Source of the DNA: Prado023 sp963706885
GTDB lineage: Bacteria > Actinomycetota > Actinomycetes > S36-B12 > CAIYMF01
Assembly: GCA_963706885.1 (NCBI GenBank)
Contig: CAVPNX010000021.1
Span: 62,001 to 126,000, forward strand
Direction: 5' to 3'
Length of the DNA stretch: 64,000 nt
Position 1 is the first letter of the stretch. Every line of letters starts with the position of its first letter. Positions 11,757 through 21,043 of the stretch are shown here, one piece after another. Below the pieces are notes generated by a model that was not told the origin of the DNA, ran no database searches, and was given only the letters and a program-made list of their open reading frames with translations. Made by a program: the position numbers and the translations under genes.

Positions 11757-13133
11757 CTACCAGCAGCCGGTGACGCTCGACGCGGCCCGGTCGACCGCCT
11801 TGCGGGTGGTGAGCCGCGTGTAGCGGGTGGGTCGGGAGTTGACGATGGAGACGAAGACCTTCGTCTGCCCGTCGGCGCCGTCGGCGTACCCGGCCAGGGC
11901 GATCGAATCGGCCACCGTCCCGGTCTTGGCCTGGATGCGGCCGGCGGCGCACTTCGCCGGCGTGGAGCTGAAGCGCTTGTAGGACGACCTCAGGGTCCCG
12001 GTGCGCCCCGCCACCGGCAGCCACCCGCGGATCCGGGCCAGCTCCGGGTGTGCGGGGGACAGCGCCCGGGCCAGGGCGGAGGTCAGCGCCCCCGCGGTGA
12101 GCCGGCCCTCGAGGGACAACCCGCTGCCGTCGATGATCCGCACGCCCGTCAGGGGGACCTCCAGCTCCTGGAGGGTGTCGGCCAGCCCCTGTCGGGCCCC
12201 CGCCCACGTCCCGGGCAGCCCGCGGGCCACCGCGATGTGCCGGAACAGCATCTCGGCTGTGTCGTTGTCGGAGATCAGCAGCGTCCGCGAGACCGCCTCG
12301 GCCACCGAGTGCCCGGGGACGCTGGCCAAGGTGGGTGCCTCGGGTGCTGCGGTCGCCTCGCCGGCGTAGCTGGCCTTCACGCCGAGCTTGCCCAGTGCGG
12401 TGGCGAAATACTTCCCGGCGTCGGCCGTCGCGTCGCGCACCTTGTTGTCGTCGCGTGCGAAGGCCCCGACGGGGCGCACCTGCCTCGGCAGGTAGGAGGT
12501 GGGCCAGCCACGCGACTGACCCGAGCCGGAGAACAGCGAGTCATCGGCGCGGACCGTGATCGTGCGCGCGGGCGCGATGGGGACTGCGGCGGGTGCCGAG
12601 GCGCTCGGGACGGGGACGGTCGGGTCCGCGGAGGCGCTCGGGACCGGTGCCGCCGGGAGTCCGAGTGCTGCTGCCGTGGTGGCGGCCAGGGTGCGCAGGT
12701 CGGCGCTGGACAGCAGCGGATCACCACCGGCGACCAGGACCACCTCGTCGGGAGAGGAGCCGGCGCGAACCGCGGTCGGGAAGCGATGGTCCGGGCCGAG
12801 AGTGGCCAGGACCCCGACGCTCGTCAGGATCTTGGTCGTCGACGCACCCCGCAGTGAGGCCGTCGCCCGGCGCTGGTAGACGTAGGCGCCCGAGGTGGTG
12901 TCCCACACGGTCATGGTGAACCGCTTGCCCAGGACCTTGGACGTGGTGCGTGTGGCCAGGACCTTGCTGATCCGGGTGTTGGCCGCGCTGGTCGACACCC
13001 GGGCGGGGGCGGCGCTCACCGTCAGGACGCGGTCGTCGCGGGGCAGGGGGGCCATCGCCGACGCGGGGGCCGTACCCGCCAGCAGGGTGAGGGCACAACC
13101 GACCGCAAGGGCAGCCGGGCCGAGGGGGCGCAT
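11757..13133 (-). CDS. dacB: D-alanyl-D-alanine carboxypeptidase/endopeptidase, PBP4 family
   Basis: An exported S13 (class C) penicillin-binding protein of 458 residues that trims or cleaves peptidoglycan peptides. A signal peptide (MRPLGPAALAVGCALTLLAG, then an AxA-type site near residue 28) leads to the SxxK motif in ASTTK, the SxN motif in SDNDT and the KTG motif in AKTGTV. A short proline/serine/valine-rich insert lies near residues 160-190. ATG at 13133 is chosen because TAGCGT lies exactly six bases before it; GTG at 13139 is the only alternative and would fall inside that spacing. Downstream on the same strand is the CYTH gene. Confidence 0.9.
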   Translation of the reverse strand: MRPLGPAALAVGCALTLLAGTAPASAMAPLPRDDRVLTVSAAPARVSTSAANTRISKVLATRTTSKVLGKRFTMTVWDTTSGAYVYQRRATASLRGASTTKILTSVGVLATLGPDHRFPTAVRAGSSPDEVVLVAGGDPLLSSADLRTLAATTAAALGLPAAPVPSASADPTVPVPSASAPAAVPIAPARTITVRADDSLFSGSGQSRGWPTSYLPRQVRPVGAFARDDNKVRDATADAGKYFATALGKLGVKASYAGEATAAPEAPTLASVPGHSVAEAVSRTLLISDNDTAEMLFRHIAVARGLPGTWAGARQGLADTLQELEVPLTGVRIIDGSGLSLEGRLTAGALTSALARALSPAHPELARIRGWLPVAGRTGTLRSSYKRFSSTPAKCAAGRIQAKTGTVADSIALAGYADGADGQTKVFVSIVNSRPTRYTRLTTRKAVDRAASSVTGCW

Positions 13134-13139
13134 GGCCAC

Positions 13140-13145
13140 ACGCTA
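13140..13145 (-). promoter_or_regulatory. -10 box TAGCGT of leaderless dacB mRNA
   Basis: TAGCGT on the minus strand is followed by six bases (GTGGCC) and the ATG at 13133. There is no ribosome binding site. Confidence 0.6.
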
Positions 13146-13221
13146 CCTGCGCCCACGGCTCGGGCCCTGACACCGCCGGGCTAGCGTCAGGCTAAGGCTG
13201 AGCGCCCTCGGCGCTGAGGAC

Positions 13222-14439
13222 TCAGCGCGCGCCGAACTCCCCGAGGCAGTCGCGCAGCTGGGCCACGGCCCAGATGATCTCGTCGGCGGTGATCACCAGC
13301 GGGGGTGCCAGGCGGATCGTCGACCCGTGGGTGTCCTTGGCCAGCACTCCACGGGCCAGCAGGGCCTCGGAGACCTGGCGGCCGGTGGCCAGGTCGGGGT
13401 CGATGTCCACCCCCGCCCACGTCCCCCGGGAGCGGACCTCGACCACTCCGTGGCCGACGAGCTTGCCGAGCTCGGCGGCCAGGACGTCGCCGAGCTCCGT
13501 GGCCCGCTCCTGGAACTCCCCGGTCTGCAGCAGCCGGATCACTGCACGACCCACCGCGCACGCCAGCGGGTTGCCGCCGAAGGTGCTGCCATGCTCACCG
13601 GGCTGCAGGACGTCGAGGACGGCGCGGTCGGCGGCGATGGCCGAGACCGGCATGATCCCACCGCCCAGCGCCTTGCCCAGGATGTAGATGTCAGGAACCA
13701 CGCCCTCGTGGTCGCAGGCGAAGGTGCGCCCCGTGCGGGCCAGGCCGGACTGGATCTCGTCGGCCAGCAGCAGGACGTTGTGCTCGGCGGTCAGCTCCCG
13801 GACCTGGCGCAGGTAACCCTCGGGAGGGATCACCACGCCGCCCTCGCCCTGGATGGGCTCGAGCAGGACGGCGGCGGTGTGCTCGGTGATCGCCGCCCGC
13901 AGGGCATCGATGTTGCCGTACTCCACCTGGACGAACCCGGGTGTGTACGGGCCGAAGTGGTCGCGGGCGCTGTCGTCATCGGAGAACGAGACGATGGTTG
14001 TGGTGCGGCCGTGGAAGTTGCCCTCAGCGACGACGATCGAGGCCTGGTGTGCCGGGATCCCCTTGACCATGTAGCCCCACTTGCGCGCCACCTTGATCGC
14101 AGTCTCGACGGCCTCCGCGCCGGAGTTCATGGGGACCACCATGTCCTTGCCGGTGAGGGCGGCGAGCTCGGCGCAGAAGGGCCCGAACTGGTCGTGGTGG
14201 AATGCCCGGCTGACCAGGGTGACCCGGTCGAGCTGCTCGTGTGCAGCCGCGACGATCTCGGGGTGACCGTGGCCGAAGTTCAGGGCCGAGTAGCCCGCGA
14301 GGCAGTCCAGGTAGCGGTGCCCGGCAACATCGGTGACCCACGCGCCGGCCGCACTGGCGATCACCACCGGCAGGGGGTGGTAGTTGTGCGCCGAGTGCTC
14401 CTCGGCCAACTCGATCAGCGCATCGGCGTTGTGTTCCAC
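13222..14439 (-). CDS. rocD: ornithine--oxo-acid transaminase
   Basis: A 405-residue class III PLP aminotransferase converting ornithine and 2-oxoglutarate to glutamate semialdehyde and glutamate in arginine/ornithine breakdown. Visible: NYHPLPVV near the start, typical of ornithine transaminases, NSGAEAVETAIKVARKWGY for phosphate binding, LADEIQSGLARTG with Asp227 for the pyridine nitrogen, and the Schiff-base Lys256 in ILGKALGGG. The GTG at 14439 has GGGAGG seven bases upstream. Acetylornithine transaminase is the main alternative, but the N-terminal and the FACDHEGVVPDIYILGKA segments fit RocD better. It stands between dacB and the HerA-like gene without tight spacing. Confidence 0.9.
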   Translation of the reverse strand: MEHNADALIELAEEHSAHNYHPLPVVIASAAGAWVTDVAGHRYLDCLAGYSALNFGHGHPEIVAAAHEQLDRVTLVSRAFHHDQFGPFCAELAALTGKDMVVPMNSGAEAVETAIKVARKWGYMVKGIPAHQASIVVAEGNFHGRTTTIVSFSDDDSARDHFGPYTPGFVQVEYGNIDALRAAITEHTAAVLLEPIQGEGGVVIPPEGYLRQVRELTAEHNVLLLADEIQSGLARTGRTFACDHEGVVPDIYILGKALGGGIMPVSAIAADRAVLDVLQPGEHGSTFGGNPLACAVGRAVIRLLQTGEFQERATELGDVLAAELGKLVGHGVVEVRSRGTWAGVDIDPDLATGRQVSEALLARGVLAKDTHGSTIRLAPPLVITADEIIWAVAQLRDCLGEFGAR

Positions 14440-14505
14440 GTCATTGCCTCCCTGGCGGTCCGCGGGCGTTCCCGTCCCGGGTGAAGTCTGCCGGAAGGGG
14501 GGCGG

Positions 14506-17022
14506 TCAGGTGCCCATCGGGATCCAGACCAGGCCGATGCCCGTGACCTTCACGTCGGACTTCGCCAGGGTGATGGACATCGGGCTGACCGATGCTGCCC
14601 TGGTGTCCCACTCGGCGCGGATGCCGGCGACCTCGGCGTCGAGCTCGGCCTGCAGGTCGGCGTACACCGCCTGGAGCTCCTCGACCTTGTCCTCGGCAGC
14701 ACCGACCTTGTCCGAGGCGGATGCGGCACGCTTCGCCGCGGAGGTCATCGATGTCTTGCGTCCCCCGAACAGCCCGCCGAGCATGCCCATGGCGTCGGAT
14801 CCGATCGCGCTCGTGCGCGCCTCACGCTGGCGCTCGAGGGTGTTGCTCGCCGTGTCGATCTTGCGCTGGGCGGCCGCGAGCTTGGTCTGGTACTTCGCCT
14901 GGAGGGCGGCGATCTCCCTGTCGGCCGCGTCCGTCGCTGCGGCCCGGCATCGTGCGGCGAAGTCCTCGGCGCCCTCCCCGATCCGGCCGTAGAGCTTGAG
15001 CTCAGGGTTGGTGGGGATGTCCACGGTCATGGATCGCTGGAGGTGGTCGGCCAGGTCGCGCTGAAGGGTCGTCCACCACGTCCTGGCGCCCACCTCGGTG
15101 GGCGGGATCCGGTAGACCGCACCGGGCGGGGGCGTGGGCAGGAGGTCGCGGTCGTCGTAGTCGACGGCGCGGAACTGGTCAGCGGTGGGGAACGGGGACA
15201 GGGGCGTCAGGATCGCCTCGTACTCCTGGTCGAGCACGATCCCGGCCTTGGCGTCGTCGAAGCGCAGGAGGACACGGGCGATGGCGCCCGGGGACAGCCG
15301 GTGCCCGGGGACTGACCCGACTGAGGCCGCCCAGTTCGCCGCCGGGTCGAGGTAGTGCACGGGGATCCCATCGGCGGCCCTCGGCTGGACGGGGGTCTCG
15401 TCGGCCGCCAGCGGGCTGGCCGGCGGGGCAGGGGGAGCGGCCGGAGCGGCTGGGGCCGGGGCAGCCGGAGCCGGAGCAGCCGGAGCCGGGGCGGCCGGTG
15501 GAGTGGCGGCGGCGGGTGCCGGCGGGGCCGCGGGGGACGCAGGGGCCGCGGGGGTGGCAGGGGTCCCGGGGGCCGCGGCCGGGCCTGCAGGTGTCGCGGG
15601 GCCAGCGGGGGTGGCGGCGGCTGGCGGGGCCGCAGGGGCCGGGGGAGCGGAGCTCGCCTTCAGCGACGTGATCTGCTCGCGGGTCAGTGGGCCGCGCAGG
15701 TAGCTCATCGCCCATCGGGTGGTGAACACCGAGACGGTGTCCTTGCTGGCCCGCTTCATCACGAACTCGCGCTTGGCCAGCCCGGAGATCGTGTCCCCGA
15801 CCGCGCCGGGGTCGACCGAGCCCGCGGCGCTGGTGAGCCCATCGACCAGGCGTGCCTTGTCCTGCTCGGTCTGCAGGCGTCCGATCATCCAGGTGCCCGC
15901 GTTGGACAGCGCCTTGTAGTCGACGTCGACCGGGTTCTGCGTCGACAGCACGACGCCCACGCCGAACGCGCGGGCCTGCTTGAGCAGCAGCATGATCGGC
16001 GCCTTGGTGGGCGGGTTGCCGACGGGGGGCAGGTAGCCGGCGACCTCGTCCATGTAGAGCAGGGTCCGCAGGTCGGAGGTTCCGCTCTGCCGACGCATCC
16101 AGGAGATCAGCTTGGCCAGGACCACCGAGACGGCCGACTGCCGCTGCTCGTCGTCGAGGTGCGCGATGGACACCACCGCGCACCTCGGGCGCCCGTCAGG
16201 GGTGCGCAGCATCGAGGCGATGTCGATCCGCTCGCCGACGAGCCAGGACGCGAACGCGGGGGAGGCCAGCAGGCCGTTGAGCTTCAGCGCGAGCTTCATG
16301 CGCTCGTCGGCCGGGTAGTACGTGTCCAGCTCCAGCACGCCGACCTTGCGCACGGGCGGCTGCTGGACGGAGGCGACGAGGGTCGCAAGATCCAGGGCGC
16401 GCCCGTGGGTCCACGCGTCGTTGATGATCGTCGAGAGCAGGATGTGCTCCCGCGAGCTCAGCGGGTCGGCCTCGATGCCGACCAGGTTCAGCAGGCTGGA
16501 GACGTAGGCGTCGATCTCCTCCTGCACGGCCTGGGGGTCGTTCATGTCCGCCGGCACATCGAGGGTCCCGATGATGTTCATGCCGACTCCGTGCGGGGCG
16601 CCCGGGGTGTAGATCGTGACCTCGACACCCTCGTCCAGGGCCCGCACATGCTCCGCGCCGAGGCCCCAGCCGGCCAGGCCGGTGGTCCAGGTCCCGGACT
16701 GGGCGGCGGCGAACTCGGGCACCGTCTGGCCGGCCTTGGCGGCGTCGCCCTCGTTGACCCAGGGTTCGAACTCGGCGGGGGCCAGGTTCGGGAAGGTCAG
16801 GGCGAGGTTGGCCAGGTCGCCCTTCGGGTCGATGAGCAGCGCCGGGATCCCGGCCCGCAGGCACTCCTCGATCAGCACCACGCCCAGGCCGGTCTTGCCC
16901 GAGCCGGTCATGCCGACGATGACCCCGTGCGTGGTCAGCTCGTCGGAGGGGACCCCTGCCGGGTCCGTGGTCCGCTCGTGGGTCGCCGCGTCCACGATCC
17001 CACCCAGTCTCAGCTCAGCCAT
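14506..17022 (-). CDS. HerA-like ATP-binding protein (DUF853/DUF87)
   Basis: An 838-residue cytosolic P-loop ATPase of the HerA/FtsK superfamily. Walker A is GMTGSGKT at 37-44, the Walker B-like LLYMDEVAGYLPP lies near 320-332, and STQNPVDVDYKAL is the sensor region. A long alanine/proline repeat (roughly 450-540, PAAPAPAAP units) separates the motor from a C-terminal domain with a coiled coil (about 700-800) rich in Glu, Lys and Arg. Relatives are annotated as DUF853 helicases; their role is unknown, with DNA translocation suggested by the fold. The ATG has no ribosome site and sits six bases after TAGTCT. The LCP gene ends within this promoter. Confidence 0.85.
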   Translation of the reverse strand: MAELRLGGIVDAATHERTTDPAGVPSDELTTHGVIVGMTGSGKTGLGVVLIEECLRAGIPALLIDPKGDLANLALTFPNLAPAEFEPWVNEGDAAKAGQTVPEFAAAQSGTWTTGLAGWGLGAEHVRALDEGVEVTIYTPGAPHGVGMNIIGTLDVPADMNDPQAVQEEIDAYVSSLLNLVGIEADPLSSREHILLSTIINDAWTHGRALDLATLVASVQQPPVRKVGVLELDTYYPADERMKLALKLNGLLASPAFASWLVGERIDIASMLRTPDGRPRCAVVSIAHLDDEQRQSAVSVVLAKLISWMRRQSGTSDLRTLLYMDEVAGYLPPVGNPPTKAPIMLLLKQARAFGVGVVLSTQNPVDVDYKALSNAGTWMIGRLQTEQDKARLVDGLTSAAGSVDPGAVGDTISGLAKREFVMKRASKDTVSVFTTRWAMSYLRGPLTREQITSLKASSAPPAPAAPPAAATPAGPATPAGPAAAPGTPATPAAPASPAAPPAPAAATPPAAPAPAAPAPAAPAPAAPAAPPAPPASPLAADETPVQPRAADGIPVHYLDPAANWAASVGSVPGHRLSPGAIARVLLRFDDAKAGIVLDQEYEAILTPLSPFPTADQFRAVDYDDRDLLPTPPPGAVYRIPPTEVGARTWWTTLQRDLADHLQRSMTVDIPTNPELKLYGRIGEGAEDFAARCRAAATDAADREIAALQAKYQTKLAAAQRKIDTASNTLERQREARTSAIGSDAMGMLGGLFGGRKTSMTSAAKRAASASDKVGAAEDKVEELQAVYADLQAELDAEVAGIRAEWDTRAASVSPMSITLAKSDVKVTGIGLVWIPMGT

Positions 17023-17028
17023 GGCGCA

Positions 17029-17034
17029 AGACTA
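17029..17034 (-). promoter_or_regulatory. -10 box TAGTCT of leaderless HerA-like gene
   Basis: TAGTCT on the minus strand is followed by six bases and the ATG at 17022. The TAG of this box coincides with the likely stop codon of the upstream LCP gene (17032-17034). Confidence 0.58.
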
Positions 17035-18236
17035 GGGACGCCACCGGGAGTGGGGCGCGGTGACGGGCGTCGACTGCGGATTGTCGGGCAGACCGGCGGG
17101 TCCGCGGTGGTCGTGTCGAGGGTCGAGGTCGGGCTCGGGCGTCGCGCTCGGTGAGGTCGTTGCCGAGCCGTCGGTCGCCGACGGGGGGAGGACGCTGCCG
17201 CTGGGTCGGCCACCCGCTGCCGCTCGGTGAGGGCGTGGGCTTCGGGGTCAGCGGCTCGTCGGCGCGCAGCTTCGCCCAGAGCTCGTCGGCCTCGGGCTGG
17301 GCCCACTGCACGCGGTTGGGGTCCGGGGGGTAGACCTCGTAGGGCACGGTCGTGAACTCGATGGACTCCAGTCCGACCTCGCGCACCCGCACGGCGATGG
17401 CGGCCATCGACCGGATGCTGCCGATCCCGGTGTCGGTGGTCACCGACCGGGTGACCGCGTCGAGGAAGTTGTAGAGCTCGATGGGGTTGAACAGGACCCC
17501 GCTGGAGGTCACCTCCTGGATCAGCGAGCTGAGGAAGGCCTGCTGCCGCTGGATCCGGTCGGTGTCCGACCCGTCGCCGCCGCCGACGCCCTTGCGGACG
17601 CGGACATAGTCCAGCGCCTGCTTGCCGTCGAGTGTCTGGCAGCCGGCCTCGAAGTAGATCTTGGAGTTCGGGTCGCTGATCGGCTCGGCGATGTAGATGG
17701 TGACGCCCCCGACGGCATCGACCATGTCGACGAAGCCGGCGAAGTCCACGACGACGAAGTGGTCGATCCGCAGGCCGGTCAGCGACTCGACGGTGCGTTG
17801 CACGCACACCGGCCCCCCGATCGGGTAGGCCGCGTTGAACTGGCGCAGTGCGCCGGGGACGATCTGGCCGTTGGGCCCCACGCAGTCGGGCATCTGGACC
17901 ATCGAGTCCCGGGGGATGCTCACGCCGGCCGCCCAGGTGTTGTCCGCGGACAGGTGCATCACCATCGTGGTGTCGGCCAGGCCCGGTGACTCGCCGCCGA
18001 CGACGCTGTTGGCGCCCTCGCGAGTGTCCGAGCCGATGGCCAGGATGTTGAGCGCCTGGTTCTCCTTCGCGGGGCGCACGTCACCGAGGCCCTCGGACGG
18101 ATCGATGGTCGCGATGTTGGAGTCCAGTCGCTGGTAGGCGCTCCAGAGCGCCCCGGCGGCGATGCCCAGGACCACCAGCAGGACGCCGGCGACGATCCAC
18201 GGCCAGCGCCGGCGGCGTGCCCGCTCCTGCTGCATC
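17032..18236 (-). CDS. LytR-CpsA-Psr (LCP) family cell-wall ligase, frameshifted tail
   Basis: A membrane-anchored LCP phosphotransferase that attaches glycopolymers (teichoic acid- or arabinogalactan-like) to peptidoglycan. An arginine-rich start MQQERARRRRWPW leads to one transmembrane helix (about 12-32). The LCP domain shows NILAIGSDTREG, SIPRDSMVQMPDC, DFAGFVDMVDAVGGV and LDYVRVRKG. AGGAGG precedes the ATG. After about residue 340 the current frame turns arginine-rich. A different frame from about 17,190 gives a Ser/Thr/Pro-rich tail (ATTSPSATPEPDLDP), usual for these proteins, ending at TAG 17032-17034. A one-base indel near 17,180-17,215 therefore splits the tail; without it the frame would run past into the next gene. 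Confidence 0.85.
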
Positions 18237-18314
18237 CGGTCCTCCTGCTCGGCCCTTCGCCCGAGGGTAGTCGGGTTCGTGCTCGCCGGGGGCGTGGCTG
18301 ACCGGCGGCGTGGC

Positions 18315-19238
18315 TCAGCCGGCGGCCAGCGCGTCGAGGTGTGCGCGGTCGAAGGGTGCGTCCCCGCCCAGCGCGCTGGCCACGATCCGGGCCAGCACCT
18401 GCCCGCGGTGCAGCGCCTCGGGCGCGGTGAGCCCGCCGAACAGCAGGCCGTCGAGGAATCCGGTGGCCAGGCTGTCCCCGGCGCCGGTCGTGTCGACGAT
18501 CGGCAGGTCGATCCCCGGCGGGGGCGCTGCGGTGACCTGCGGATCCCCTGCGTCCGCGCGCTGCACGAGCAACGCCCCACGCGGGCCCATGCCGAACACC
18601 ACGACCTGCGCGGGACCGGCCGCGAACCACGCCTCGGCCGCGGCCACCGGGTCCTCGAGGTGCGCCGCGGAGGCGAACAGGTAGTCGGCTGAGGCGATGA
18701 AGTCCGCGCGGTAGGGGTCGGCAGGATGGCGCACGTCCTGCAGGTCGACGGCCACCGGACGACCGAGCGATCGGGCACGTGCGACGACGTCGCGCGCCCA
18801 GTTGGGCAGCGACGCGAGCACGAGGTCCGCACCTGCCAGGGCGGCCTCGACCGATGCCTCCGGCGGGCGCAGCGTCATGTGCGATCCGCCGTCGAAGAAG
18901 AACGTGCGGCGCCCGTCCGGTCTCACGAAGTTGACCGATCGCGCGGTGCCTGCGGGGTCGTCGAACATCAGGGACGTGTCGACGCCGTCAGCGGCCAGGA
19001 CGTCGCGCACCATGCCGCCGATCACGTCGGCGCCCGTGCTGCCCAGGATGCGGGTGTGATGGCCGAGGCGGGCACACGCGCGGGCGGTGAACGCCGCTGC
19101 ATGGCCGACGGTGTCGACGTTGCGGACGAAGTGCCCGTCGGCCTCGAGGTCGGGGTCGGCCTCGGCGAGGACCACCAGGGTGTCCAACCCGGGGTTTCCG
19201 ACGACGGTGATCCGACCGGTGGGGCGGCCGCTGGGCAC
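18315..19238 (-). CDS. PfkB-family carbohydrate kinase
   Basis: A 307-residue ribokinase-family sugar kinase. Visible: the N-terminal GNPGLDTLVVL, FFFDGGSHMTLRP for substrate binding, and the C-terminal signature DTTGAGDSLATGFLDGL with the catalytic Asp. The substrate is not evident; ribokinase, fructokinase or adenosine kinase-like activities are possible. GTG at 19238 follows the DUF1015 stop (19247-19249) by 8 nt, so the two genes are probably translated from one mRNA starting at the leaderless DUF1015 promoter. No ribosome site stands out. Confidence 0.85.
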   Translation of the reverse strand: MPSGRPTGRITVVGNPGLDTLVVLAEADPDLEADGHFVRNVDTVGHAAAFTARACARLGHHTRILGSTGADVIGGMVRDVLAADGVDTSLMFDDPAGTARSVNFVRPDGRRTFFFDGGSHMTLRPPEASVEAALAGADLVLASLPNWARDVVARARSLGRPVAVDLQDVRHPADPYRADFIASADYLFASAAHLEDPVAAAEAWFAAGPAQVVVFGMGPRGALLVQRADAGDPQVTAAPPPGIDLPIVDTTGAGDSLATGFLDGLLFGGLTAPEALHRGQVLARIVASALGGDAPFDRAHLDALAAG

Positions 19239-19246
19239 GGCCTCGC

Positions 19247-20466
19247 TCAGTCCAGGACATGGCTCACGAGGCCGTCGAGGAGCTTGGGCTCGAACCAGGT
19301 GGACTTCGGGGGCATGATCCCGCCGGCATCGGCGACCCCGATGAGGTCCTCGACGGTCGTGGGATGCATCGAGATCGCGGTCGTCCATGGGCCGTCGTCG
19401 ACCGCGGACTCGAGCTCCGCCAGTGGCCGGACACCGCCGACGAAGCCGATCCGGGGATCGGTCCGGGGGTCGTCGATCCCCAGCACCGGCTGCAGCAGGT
19501 GCCGCTGCAGGACCGCCACGTCGAGCTGGTCGACCGGATCGTCGGACCCGCGCAGGTTGTCCGGGGCGCTGAGCAGGTACCACCGCCCAGCGAGGTAGAG
19601 CCCGAACCGACCGGGGGCCGCCGGGGTGACCGGCCCGTCGGACTGCTCGACGGTGAAGCGCTCGGCGGCACCGGCGAGGATGGCCGCGGGGTCCATCCCC
19701 TGCGGGGCACGGACCAACCGGTTGTACGCAAGGATCCGCACCTGGTCGGCGGGGAAGGCCACGGCGAGGAACAGACGCCGTCGCCGGTGTCGGCCGCCGG
19801 GCGTGGACCATGGACGCCGCCGCGCTGCGGTGGTGGCCGTCGGCGATGTAGAGCGCGGGGAGCTCCTCGAATGCCGCGACCAGCGTCGCCACGGTGTCCG
19901 GGTCGGCGATCGGCCAGAGCTCGTGGCGAACCCCGCCGGGCCCGTCGACGCATGTGGCGCGCGGGCGCGGACGTGGCGCTCGCGACGATCCCGGCGATCG
20001 TCGCGCTGGATCGGTGGATCAGGAACGCCGGACCGGTCTGGGCGCCGACCGCCTCGATCTGCGCCGCCCGGTCGGCCTGCTTGTCCGGGCGGGTGGTCTC
20101 ATGCCGACGGATCCGGCCGGCGTCGTACGCGGGCACGCTGGCGCCGCCGACGATCCCGGTCTGCGTGTGCTCTCCGTCGGTGAGCCGGTAGGCGTGGAAG
20201 CGCGCCCCGGGGTCGCGCACCAGCATCCCGTCGGCCTTCAGCCGCGCGAACGCGGCCGACGCCAGGGCGTAGGCCTCGGGGCTGTCGGCGGGCGTTCCCT
20301 CGGGGAGGTCGATGTCGGGGCGCGAGACATGCAGGAAGGAGTGCGGCCGTCCCGCGGCCATGGCCACCGCCTCGGCGCGGTCCATCACGTCGTAGGGCAG
20401 CTCGGCGACCTCCCCGGCCCGCGCCGGTGGTGGGCACAGGCCGCGGATCGGCGCGAAGAGGCTCAC
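19247..20466 (-). CDS. DUF1015 protein, broken by two frameshifts
   Basis: A protein of about 405 residues of the DUF1015 family (unknown function). Conserved pieces are read in three successive frames: MSLFAPIRGLCPPP...PAFLIHR from 20466 to about 19,970, LPALYIADGHHRSAAASMVHARR (the family signature ADGHHR) from about 19,960 to 19,800, and AFPADQVRILAYNRLV to VSHVLD from about 19,790 to 19247. The order and spacing match intact homologues, so sequencing indels are the simplest cause. GTG at 20466 has no ribosome site and lies six bases after TACGAT. Its neighbour is a PfkB kinase just downstream. Confidence 0.8.
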
Positions 20467-20472
20467 GGGGTC

Positions 20473-20478
20473 ATCGTA
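20473..20478 (-). promoter_or_regulatory. -10 box TACGAT of leaderless DUF1015-pfkB mRNA
   Basis: TACGAT on the minus strand is followed by six bases (GACCCC) and GTG at 20466. Confidence 0.55.
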
Positions 20479-20509
20479 GGTCGCGGCGGTGGGGGGCCCG
20501 GCCGCCGGC

Positions 20510-21043
20510 TCAGTGGGCGAAGGTGACGGTGATCCGGGCCCGAGCCAGCGTGTGGAAGGCCAGGTGGAACGCCACCGCCACGGGGGACCCGCCGGCGTCG
20601 ACCCCCAGGTGCTCGACGTCCATGGCGTGCACCACGAACATGTAGCGGTGTGGGTGGTCGCCCTGCGGCGGGGCGGCCCCGCCGTAGGCGGCAGCGCCGA
20701 AGTCGGTGCCGGCGTGGAACCCGCCGGGCAGTGCGGCGTCGCTGGTGCCCGCGCCGCGGGCCAGCTCGGTCACGGACGCGGGGAGGTCCACGACCGACCA
20801 GTGCCAGAACCCGCAACCCGTCGGCGCATCCGGGTCCAGGCACGTGACGACGTATCCCCGTGTGCCTGCTGGGGCGCCGGTCCACGCCAGCTGGGGGGAG
20901 ATGTTCTGCCCGCCGGCCGAGCCGTGGACGTGCAGCATGGGCATGACCGCGCCGTCCACAAGATCCGTGCTGGACACCTCGAACCACGGTCGCGGCGGCA
21001 GGTAGTCGTAGGGGTCCGGGGCGATCGGGCGCTCCAGTGACAT
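20510..21043 (-). CDS. YbhB/YbcL (PEBP-like) family protein
   Basis: A 177-residue protein of the bacterial phosphatidylethanolamine-binding/Raf-kinase-inhibitor-like family. Visible: GGQNISPQLAWTGAPAGTRGYVVTCLDPDAPTG with the DPDAP ligand-site motif, FWHWSVVDLP, and the second site GGAAPPQGDHPHRYMFVVHAMD. No signal peptide, so cytosolic. The biochemical role of bacterial members is not settled. GGAGGAGG lies just before the ATG at 21043. Its stop is 43 nt from the DUF1015 start. Confidence 0.9.
   Translation of the reverse strand: MSLERPIAPDPYDYLPPRPWFEVSSTDLVDGAVMPMLHVHGSAGGQNISPQLAWTGAPAGTRGYVVTCLDPDAPTGCGFWHWSVVDLPASVTELARGAGTSDAALPGGFHAGTDFGAAAYGGAAPPQGDHPHRYMFVVHAMDVEHLGVDAGGSPVAVAFHLAFHTLARARITVTFAH

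Noticed and set aside
15420..15660. Regular GCCGGAGC/GGGGCC-type repeats as a CRISPR or tandem repeat array
   Set aside because: They are the codons of the alanine/proline linker of the HerA-like protein; units are irregular and there are no spacers.
16755..16775. GGTTCGAA sequence resembling a tRNA T-loop
   Set aside because: It lies within the HerA-like coding region and no cloverleaf or acceptor stem can be formed around it.
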